Origin: Bacteroidetes bacterium UBA955
GTDB taxonomy: Bacteria; Bacteroidota; Bacteroidia; NS11-12g; UBA955
DNA length: 7,697 nt
Direction of reading: 5' to 3'
Assembly: GCA_002293105.1 (NCBI GenBank)
Contig: DBCP01000161.1
Span: 580-8,276 of the forward strand
A model generated the notes under the pieces. It saw only the letters and a list, made by a program, of their open reading frames with translations, was not told the DNA's origin and did no database searches. This document shows, piece after piece, positions 1 through 7,121 of the stretch. The position numbers were made by a program, and so were the translations under genes. Within the stretch, counting starts at the first letter, position 1, and each line of letters starts with the position of its first letter.

Positions 1-535
1 TGCCAAGGGGTTTGCTGAATTTCGTTGGGTGTGTAATGAACTTGTGGCAAGGGGATTTTCTCAAGTTGAGGCGTTGATCGTGGGAGAGAATAGAATTGGT
101 GACCTGGGGTTGAAATGTAAGTATCGCGAATTGGGCTTCATCAAAGACGCCGAGCAAATGCGTGAGGCCTACTGGCAATCCGATGTTTACGTGACAACTT
201 CTCACGAAGAAAATTTGCCAACCACCATCATGGAGAGTTTAAGTTGTGGGGTACCTGTGGCAGCTTTTGCTGTGGGAGGGATTCCCGAAATGCTGGTCGC
301 ATCGGGGGAGCATCAAACAGGATTTTTAGTGCCTAAACTCGGAGTGCGGTGGGGAACGACCGACATTTTTATGGAGCAGATGGTTGATGAACTGTCGAAT
401 TACATTGTTTCACCGGAGTCCGAGGTTAATCATATCAAACAAAACTGCAGAGAATTCGCCTTGCAAAACTACAGTGCAAACCAAATTGCACTCGCCTACG
501 AGCAAGTGTATCGCGCACAGGGCTCGTCAATGTAA
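1..535 (+). CDS. GT4-type glycosyltransferase, C-terminal part (5' truncated by window edge)
   Basis: The reading frame is open from base 2, so the gene starts left of the window; a GTG at 29 is internal rather than the true start. The 177 visible residues match the C-terminal nucleotide-sugar-binding Rossmann domain of GT-B, family GT4 enzymes (Glycos_transf_1). The visible part opens with KGF, the usual start of that domain, followed by a beta strand (ALIVGE), GFIKD, and DVYVTTSHEENLPTTIMES. The last stretch holds the E-x7-E motif (Glu codons at 209-211 and 233-235), which contacts the donor sugar nucleotide. CGVPVAAFAVGGIPEML and TGFLVP follow as in the family. The probable role is transfer of a sugar from an activated donor onto a surface polysaccharide or glycolipid. 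Donor, acceptor and linkage cannot be told from this half. It converges on ftsZ with a 73-nt gap and is not part of the division operon. The stretch LGVRWGTTDIF after LVPK looks slightly unusual for the family. Confidence 0.9.
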   Translation, partial: AKGFAEFRWVCNELVARGFSQVEALIVGENRIGDLGLKCKYRELGFIKDAEQMREAYWQSDVYVTTSHEENLPTTIMESLSCGVPVAAFAVGGIPEMLVASGEHQTGFLVPKLGVRWGTTDIFMEQMVDELSNYIVSPESEVNHIKQNCREFALQNYSANQIALAYEQVYRAQGSSM

Positions 536-550
536 TTGTCAACGTTGAAC

Positions 551-582
551 AAAACAAAAAAGCCACACCCTGGGGCATGGCT
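551..582 (-). terminator. Rho-independent terminator of the dcw operon, downstream of ftsZ
   Basis: Read on the minus strand, an imperfect hairpin has outer arms AGCCA/TGGCT (578-582 with 561-565), a symmetric 2x2 internal loop, and inner arms CCC/GGG (573-575 with 568-570). It is followed directly by TTTTTGTTTT (560 down to 551). It starts 27 nt past the ftsZ stop codon, the expected place for the end of the operon transcript. On the plus strand the same hairpin is followed by a mixed pyrimidine stretch (CTCTTGCTG), not a T tract. It is therefore a weak terminator at best for the converging glycosyltransferase gene. Folding energy was not computed. Confidence 0.75.
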
Positions 583-608
583 CTCTTGCTGTTGGATTAT
601 TTTGGCTA

Positions 609-2192
<1,584 letters not shown>

Positions 2193-2213
2193 AGTCTGTT
2201 TCTTTTAACCGTC

Positions 2214-3629
2214 TTACTCGTGAAAATCTTCTCCCTCTTTCATCCAGTCGTTGATCCCTTTCAAGAGGCCGTTTTTGCCGCCCAACCAAGAACCGGTGAA
2301 AATACCAAAACCACCTTTTTTGCCTTCTGGTGTATCGCTGATATCTATTTGTCCATTGCTCATTGGTGCTTCAGCCACAATTTCGTCCAAGAAAGGATCG
2401 CTCACACGTTCAACCACGGGCTCCTCTTTGCTGATGATTTCGTTGTTGAGTTCTAAGTGTTGGTGTTTCTGTGCCAATTCAAAGCCTTTCAACACCAATC
2501 CAATACTGGTTGCATACATGGGGTTGCGCACTTCGTCAATCATGCCCTTGCCCAAACGCTGTCCGGGAGAACCGATATGCACTTCCAAACCAATGAAATA
2601 ATTGAACAATTGGGTGATGTCTTTCATCGATGATCCACCGCCGGTAAGTACAATGCCACCTGCCAGTTTGTTGCGTATTCCCGATACCACGATTTCAAAA
2701 TCCACTTTTTGAATGATGTCTTCTACGCGGGCACGAATTACTTGAGAAATGGCGTACAATGAAATTTCTTTGGGCGCGCGACCAGGCAAACCTGGTACTA
2801 CGACCACTTCGTTTTTCATCGCTTCGGTAGGGTAGCAGCTGCCATAATTCACCTTCACGAATTCGGCTTGGTCTTTCAAAATACCAAATGCTTCTTGCAA
2901 ATCTTTGGTGATGCGATCGCCACCAATTGGGATGATGGCGGTATGACGGATCGCTCCGTCGTCAAAAATACAGATATCCGTTGTTCCACCGCCGATGTCG
3001 ACCAATGCCACACCCGCTTCCATTTCTGGTTCGCTCAATACTGCAGCGGCTGATGCTACAGGCTCAACGATGAGGTCGGCGATTTCAAGGCCGGCGCGAC
3101 GTACAGCCATGAAAATGGTTTTGGCGGCAGAGGTCTCCCCGGTAATGATGTGGTAATTGCATTCAACGCGAACGCCCACACGTCCTACAGGATCTTTGAT
3201 TCCTTCTTCACCGTCGATGCGATACTCTTGTGGAAGCACATGGAGGATTTCCAAACCCGGCGATAATGCCAAGTTTTCCATTTCTGCTTCAAGTTTGTTG
3301 AGTTCGTCTTCGGTAATTTCAACATCCCACTGCTTGCGGCTGAGGGTTCCGCGGTGTTGCAAACTCTTGATGTGATGTCCTGCAATTCCTACAAAAACCG
3401 TTTTGATGTTTACCTGACTCTGTTTGATAGCCTCTTCCACGGCCGTTTGGATGGCGGTTACGGCTTTGGCCACGTTGGCGACCATTCCGCGAGAAACGCC
3501 ACCTTGGCTTGGGGCTTTGCCCATGCCCAAAACGTTGATTTTGCCGTTTTCAGCCATTTGACCCACAATCGCGCACACTTTGGTGGTTCCGATGTCGAGT
3601 CCTACGATGATATTGTTATTGATAGCCAT
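2214..3629 (-). CDS. ftsA: Cell division protein FtsA (actin-like membrane tether of FtsZ)
   Basis: FtsA is an actin-family ATPase that binds the FtsZ C-terminal peptide and anchors the ring to the inner membrane face. The 471 residues show the actin-fold nucleotide motifs in order: phosphate-1 VGLDIGTTK (9-17), phosphate-2 ALVDIGGGTTD (208-218) and the adenosine motif GGIVLTGGGSS (324-334). The region between about 85 and 165 corresponds to the FtsA-specific 1C subdomain (SHS2). After a linker of about 50 residues rich in acidic residues, the C-terminus has GLLKGINDWMKEG (about 454-466). This can form an amphipathic helix matching the known membrane-targeting sequence, followed by five more residues (EDFHE). 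The protein is longer than E. coli FtsA (420), mostly in this pre-helix linker. The ATG lies 29 nt after the ftsQ stop, behind an A7 tract. Its partner ftsZ follows directly, the usual pairing. Confidence 0.99.
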   Translation of the reverse strand: MAINNNIIVGLDIGTTKVCAIVGQMAENGKINVLGMGKAPSQGGVSRGMVANVAKAVTAIQTAVEEAIKQSQVNIKTVFVGIAGHHIKSLQHRGTLSRKQWDVEITEDELNKLEAEMENLALSPGLEILHVLPQEYRIDGEEGIKDPVGRVGVRVECNYHIITGETSAAKTIFMAVRRAGLEIADLIVEPVASAAAVLSEPEMEAGVALVDIGGGTTDICIFDDGAIRHTAIIPIGGDRITKDLQEAFGILKDQAEFVKVNYGSCYPTEAMKNEVVVVPGLPGRAPKEISLYAISQVIRARVEDIIQKVDFEIVVSGIRNKLAGGIVLTGGGSSMKDITQLFNYFIGLEVHIGSPGQRLGKGMIDEVRNPMYATSIGLVLKGFELAQKHQHLELNNEIISKEEPVVERVSDPFLDEIVAEAPMSNGQIDISDTPEGKKGGFGIFTGSWLGGKNGLLKGINDWMKEGEDFHE

Positions 3630-3658
3630 ATTTTTTTGTGATTGAACTTGGGTTGGTG
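3630..3658 (-). promoter_or_regulatory. A-rich ftsA leader without a Shine-Dalgarno site
   Basis: The 29-nt gap between ftsQ and ftsA reads, on the coding strand, as a short pyrimidine-poor leader ending in CACAAAAAAAT directly before the ATG. No GGAGG-like sequence lies at the usual spacing. A-rich unstructured leaders take the place of Shine-Dalgarno pairing in many Bacteroidota, so this is the probable ribosome entry region for ftsA. The call rests on position and composition only. Confidence 0.4.
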
Positions 3659-4510
3659 TTATTGTTTTTTGGGTGAGTTTTGACTGTTGTTTTTATTGGA
3701 CTTTTCTGTTGCTTTTTGTATACTTTCTTGACCACTGCGCGTTCCTACCACCTGGTTGAGGTTGGAAATGTCTACGCTTTTATAGCGATCCCAGCCAGTG
3801 CTTTTGAGGCCTTGATCGTAGAAAAGACGGAGGTTCCCGAACTTTTCGGGTAGGTTGGCGCCGTTGCCTACAACAATGCTATGTTTTCCAACGCGGGGAA
3901 TCAAAATCACGTCGTTGTAATTATCTACATACAATTGTTGAAATTGCATGTTCCACAGCGAATCGGCGGCGATAAACTTGGCTACTGCGAGTAAGTTTCG
4001 TGCGGTTTCACCTCCGATGATTTTTCCGGAGGTCATCACATTGCGGATATTGCCATTGGCGACGAGCACATCGCAGAATTTTGGGGTTGAGTTCGGAATC
4101 ATCACTCCTTGGGTATCGAGATAGAATTCATCGCCTTGTGAATTTTGTACCAAAACGATGGGGGTACGCTCTTCGATTTTAACTTTCAACACACCATCCA
4201 GGGCGATATACACTTCTGCTTTCTTCACCGCGGGAATTTTGTTGAGGCGGGCTTCGAGCTTTTGGATGTTGATGTCGGCGGCGCTTCTTCCGGTAGGGTT
4301 GCCAATCACCGATTGAATGGAATCGCTCAAGATGTTGTTGTTGAGAAAAATGGCTTTTCCTTCGGGCAGGATGGTGATTTCCATGGTTTCCACCAATCTA
4401 TTTTTTGCCGTTTTGGAAATGGACGACCAGAATATGGCCAGTGCCACCAGCAATACCAGTAGCAGGGCTACCATCCATTGACGTCGATTAATTGCGGGTT
4501 TCCAGTTCAT
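3659..4510 (-). CDS. ftsQ: Cell division protein FtsQ/DivIB, bitopic divisome scaffold
   Basis: FtsQ links early cytoplasmic division proteins to the septal synthases. The ATG at 4510 gives 283 residues. A frame extension to 4537 exists but begins with TTG, so I prefer the ATG. The N-terminus is a short basic cytoplasmic segment (MNWKPAINRRQ), then one membrane helix (WMVALLLVLLVALAIFW, residues 12-28), then an extracytoplasmic domain. A POTRA-like part spans about 40-110, including IQKLEARLNKIPAVKKAEVYI and LKVKIEERTPI, the pattern typical of FtsQ. The beta domain follows (FYLDTQGVMIP). The last about 20 residues are low-complexity Lys/Asn/Gln/Ser. The ATG lies inside the end of murC (23-nt overlap, different frame), which suggests translational coupling. 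FtsQ is poorly conserved; the assignment rests on topology, the POTRA signature and its position before ftsA. Confidence 0.93.
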   Translation of the reverse strand: MNWKPAINRRQWMVALLLVLLVALAIFWSSISKTAKNRLVETMEITILPEGKAIFLNNNILSDSIQSVIGNPTGRSAADINIQKLEARLNKIPAVKKAEVYIALDGVLKVKIEERTPIVLVQNSQGDEFYLDTQGVMIPNSTPKFCDVLVANGNIRNVMTSGKIIGGETARNLLAVAKFIAADSLWNMQFQQLYVDNYNDVILIPRVGKHSIVVGNGANLPEKFGNLRLFYDQGLKSTGWDRYKSVDISNLNQVVGTRSGQESIQKATEKSNKNNSQNSPKKQ

Positions 4511-5954
4511 GGTAGAGGGTTTGAATGGGTTGAACAATGCGGTCTATATCGCCAGCGCCCAAGATGAGTAATACTTCGGCGGGGTTATTTGAAAGTTGAT
4601 TGAGGATGTTATTGGGTGTGACCAATGATTTATTGGGGTTATTGATGAGACTGAGTAGCCAAGTGCTATTGACACCGGGTATAGGGAGTTCGCGGGCGGG
4701 ATAGATTTCCATCAAATAGATTTGGTCTAAGGCCGCGAGGCTGTCTGCGAATCCCTGCGCAAAGTCTTGGGTTCTGCTAAATAGATGGGGTTGGAATATG
4801 CCAGTGATTTTTTGGTTCGGGTAAAGGGTTTTTACGGATCCAATGATGGCGTTGAGTTCTTCGGGGTGATGGGCATAATCGTCGATCACCACGTATTTGG
4901 TTGTTTTGTGTATGTATTCAAACCTGCGTTTGGCTCCTTTGAATGTGGCGATGCCTTGCTGCAGTTGGTCAATGGGTAGGCCCAGGAAACCGTGGCAAAC
5001 GCCGAGGGCGGCCAGCGCATTTTGTACGTTATGATGTCCGGGTAGTCCACAGCGGAATGTGCCGATGCTTTTGTTGTTGAGTACCCATTCGAAGCAGAAA
5101 TCGCCTTGGTTGATTCTTACATTTTGGGCTTGTGCTTGGGATGTAGTTTGCAGGCCGTAATGGTAGGTGAGGACGTGTGATGGCGTATGGAGCGAGAGCG
5201 ACTCATGGAGCATGAGGGCGGCGCCGTGGGGTTTTTCGGTTGAGGGCAAAGGTTGCTCGGCGCCGCCCCAAAAACGGATGAGTTTGGTGAAATCCGCAAA
5301 AGCTTGGGTGAAATTTTCTGCCGTGCCATAAATGTCGAGGTGGTCGGGGTCCATCGCAGTGATGATGGCCACGTCAGGGTTGAGTCTATGGAAACTGCGA
5401 TCAAATTCATCGGCCTCGAGCACAATGATTTCTCCGCCCATGGGTAGGGTTTGTCCATCGGTTTTTCGGATGTAGTTGCTGCCAAAGTTGGAAGAAATGC
5501 CTCCGAGGAATGCGGTGAAGTTGATGTTGCACGTATGAAGCAGATGGGCCACCAGGGTAGATGTGGTGGTTTTGCCATGGGTGCCGGCCACCGCAATGCA
5601 AAAGCCATTGCGGGCAATGCTGCCCAATACTTCGCTGCGCTTCAGTATGGTGGCCTGCTGTTCCTGCAACCAAACCCATTGGGGGTGGTTTTTGGGAATG
5701 GCCGGTGTTAAAATGAATAAGGTGTTTTTTAGGTTCTGCGTAACCCGTTGCGGCAAAGCCGCAACGGCATCCTCAAAGGTGATCTCCGCGCCCTCGGCCC
5801 GAAGGGCCTCGGTCAGCGGCGTTGAAGTCTTGTCATATCCCATCACCGGCATGCCAATCTGCAACAAATACCGCGCTATGGCACTCATGCCAATCCCACC
5901 AATGCCCAAGAAATAGGCCTGCTCAAAATCCGTTATCCGCCTTTCTGTAGACAT
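4488..5954 (-). CDS. murC: UDP-N-acetylmuramate--L-alanine ligase
   Basis: MurC is the cytoplasmic ATP-dependent ligase that joins L-Ala to UDP-MurNAc, the first step of stem-peptide assembly. The 488 residues are a usual length for the family and show all three Mur-ligase domains. The N-terminal UDP-binding Rossmann fold has LGIGGIGMSAIA (16-27). The central ATPase domain has the P-loop AGTHGKTTT (123-131), EADEFDRSF (190-198) and DPDHLDIYG (202-210). HNVQNALAA (308-316) and FKGAKRRFE (338-346) mark the junction to the C-terminal domain, which has DDYAHHPEE (358-366), QPHLFSRT (388-395) and LGAGDI (465-470). The ATG at 5954 lies within the last codons of murG (22-nt overlap) and the stop lies within ftsQ (23-nt overlap). 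Two features stand out: the coding strand is strongly C-rich over the distal two thirds, unlike its neighbours, and codons 63-70 form a perfect 10-bp hairpin. Confidence 0.99.
   Translation of the reverse strand: MSTERRITDFEQAYFLGIGGIGMSAIARYLLQIGMPVMGYDKTSTPLTEALRAEGAEITFEDAVAALPQRVTQNLKNTLFILTPAIPKNHPQWVWLQEQQATILKRSEVLGSIARNGFCIAVAGTHGKTTTSTLVAHLLHTCNINFTAFLGGISSNFGSNYIRKTDGQTLPMGGEIIVLEADEFDRSFHRLNPDVAIITAMDPDHLDIYGTAENFTQAFADFTKLIRFWGGAEQPLPSTEKPHGAALMLHESLSLHTPSHVLTYHYGLQTTSQAQAQNVRINQGDFCFEWVLNNKSIGTFRCGLPGHHNVQNALAALGVCHGFLGLPIDQLQQGIATFKGAKRRFEYIHKTTKYVVIDDYAHHPEELNAIIGSVKTLYPNQKITGIFQPHLFSRTQDFAQGFADSLAALDQIYLMEIYPARELPIPGVNSTWLLSLINNPNKSLVTPNNILNQLSNNPAEVLLILGAGDIDRIVQPIQTLYHELETRN
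5591..5613. repeat. Perfect 8-bp inverted repeat inside murC
   Basis: CCGCAATG at 5591-5598 pairs with CATTGCGG at 5606-5613 around a 7-nt loop. It lies just before the P-loop codons on the coding strand's 3' side (residues about 114-121, ARNGFCIA). An arm of this length is expected roughly once by chance in a window of this size, so no function is claimed; it is listed because it sits near a stronger hairpin at 5745. Confidence 0.5.
5745..5767. repeat. Perfect 10-bp GC-rich inverted repeat inside murC
   Basis: CCGTTGCGGC at 5745-5754 is followed by AAA and then the exact reverse complement GCCGCAACGG at 5758-5767. On the coding strand it specifies residues 63-70 (AVAALPQR) of MurC, between the first Rossmann helices and the NTLFILTPAIP strand. 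There is no T tract after it on either strand, so it does not look like an intrinsic terminator. A perfect 10-bp arm with a loop this short is unlikely by chance (below 0.1 expected in this window by simple counting). Confidence 0.7.
5796..5808. repeat. Short GC-rich palindrome with GAA/TTC triloop inside murC
   Basis: GGCCC at 5796-5800 and GGGCC at 5804-5808 flank GAA. The site lies 28 nt from the 10-bp hairpin in the same gene. Arms this short arise often by chance; it is listed for its proximity and similar shape. Confidence 0.4.
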
Positions 5955-7111
5955 GTTTCTATGATGTTAACGATGGTTTCTGTGGCATTCGGCTTGGCGA
6001 TTCCCTTCAGTTTTTCTTGCATTTCTGCCTGTTTTTTCGTATCTTTTAACAAGGCCAATGTCTCTGTAATCAATGTTTCCGACGCCATTTTGTCGGTTAC
6101 CAATATCGCCGCCCCCAAATCACTCAAGACGCGCGCATTTTTCGTTTGATGATCGTCTGTGACATTCGGAGATGGCACCAACACCGCCGCCCTGCCAACC
6201 ACGGCAATCTCAGAAATGGATATCGCCCCAGCACGAGAAATGACCACGTCGCTGGCCAAATACGCATCATCCATGTCGTAAATAAATGGTGCATGAAAAA
6301 TCCGCGGCGACCCCTCCTGTAAAAACACATCGCCATGATCGTTGATCAATTGGTTGATTGCCTCGCCATGGGTTTTTGCAAACGGTAAACCCATCTGCCA
6401 GATGACTTGAACGCCCGCTTTGGCCAATGTCACCAATCCAACAAATAACGCTTCATTGATGGTTCTGGCGCCCAAGCTGCCCCCCGTCACAAACACCACT
6501 GGCAAATTGGGCTGCAGCCCAAAACGCGCTCGCACGGCGGCCTGGTTCGCTGGGTTATCCCTATCCACCAGGTCAATAATATTCTGCCTCACCGGATTTC
6601 CCGTAAAACTCCATTTCCCCGCTGGAAAAAATGCATCCATCTGCGGAAACCCGCAGCAAATGTGAGTGGCGTTGCCCGCAACCAACCTGTTGGTGAGCCC
6701 GGCAAATCCATTTTGTTCTTGCAATAAAGTGGTATACCCATTCCGCGCAGCCATGAAGCAAATAGGCAAACTGGCATATCCGCCCGTGCCAATCACCGCC
6801 GTGGGTTTGAATTGTTTTAATAATTTTTTTGCTTTCCAAAAGCTCTGCAATGTCTTCAATGCAACCACCACATTTCTGGGCGATAGCGATCGCTTTAATC
6901 CTTCGATGGGCATGCCCACAATCTCAAATCCCTCCTTCGGTACTTTCTCCATTTCCATCTTGCCCAACGCGCCCACAAACAAAAATTCCGCTTCAGGATA
7001 TCGCAGTTGCAACGCCTTGGCGATGGCTACGGCTGGGAATATATGTCCGCCCGTGCCCCCTCCTGAAAGGATGAACTTGTATGGTTTGCTATGGTTGTTG
7101 GCCGATGTCAT
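5933..7111 (-). CDS. murG: UDP-GlcNAc:lipid I N-acetylglucosaminyltransferase
   Basis: MurG is a GT28, GT-B-fold enzyme on the cytoplasmic membrane face. It transfers GlcNAc from UDP-GlcNAc to undecaprenyl-pyrophosphoryl-MurNAc-pentapeptide, making lipid II. The 392 residues show the N-terminal glycine-rich loop SGGGTGGHIFPAVAIA (16-31), the second acceptor-side loop IGTGGYAS (107-114), and GNPVR (171-175) at the domain junction. The C-terminal donor domain follows with VTGGSLGA (208-215), ISRAGAISISEI (291-302) and VPSPNVTDDHQTKNA (312-326), which carries the uracil/ribose- and GlcNAc-contacting residues in the family. Length is somewhat above E. coli MurG (355). The ATG lies 10 nt after the ftsW stop; no strong Shine-Dalgarno is seen. 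The 3' end overlaps murC by 22 nt. An exact 16-bp palindrome lies within the gene at 6507-6522. Confidence 0.99.
   Translation of the reverse strand: MTSANNHSKPYKFILSGGGTGGHIFPAVAIAKALQLRYPEAEFLFVGALGKMEMEKVPKEGFEIVGMPIEGLKRSLSPRNVVVALKTLQSFWKAKKLLKQFKPTAVIGTGGYASLPICFMAARNGYTTLLQEQNGFAGLTNRLVAGNATHICCGFPQMDAFFPAGKWSFTGNPVRQNIIDLVDRDNPANQAAVRARFGLQPNLPVVFVTGGSLGARTINEALFVGLVTLAKAGVQVIWQMGLPFAKTHGEAINQLINDHGDVFLQEGSPRIFHAPFIYDMDDAYLASDVVISRAGAISISEIAVVGRAAVLVPSPNVTDDHQTKNARVLSDLGAAILVTDKMASETLITETLALLKDTKKQAEMQEKLKGIAKPNATETIVNIIETCLQKGG
6507..6522. repeat. Perfect 16-bp palindrome inside murG
   Basis: TTGGGCTGCAGCCCAA is its own reverse complement. It encodes the GLQPN segment (residues about 198-202) at the start of the MurG C-terminal domain. 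It could be a chance product of codon choice; nothing around it suggests a site for insertion or binding. Confidence 0.5.
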
Positions 7112-7121
7112 GCTGTTGTAG

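Noticed and set aside
2781..2796. 6-bp inverted repeat ACCAGG/CCTGGT in ftsA
   Set aside because: Within chance expectation and inside coding sequence with no T tract.
3836..3850. 6-bp inverted repeat CCCGAA/TTCGGG in ftsQ
   Set aside because: About ten such arms with short loops are expected by chance in this window; no flanking signal.
4488..4510. Missing murB and ddl between murC and ftsQ
   Set aside because: Their absence here is usual for Bacteroidota dcw clusters; the genes are normally elsewhere in the genome.
5117..5617. Open frame of 166 codons on the minus strand in another frame of murC
   Set aside because: Fully nested in murC; its composition (Pro, Ser, Arg-rich) is typical of an out-of-frame translation.
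6666..7121. Open frame of 151 codons on the plus strand opposite murG
   Set aside because: It mirrors the conserved N-terminal MurG domain; no recognisable motif or separate start region.
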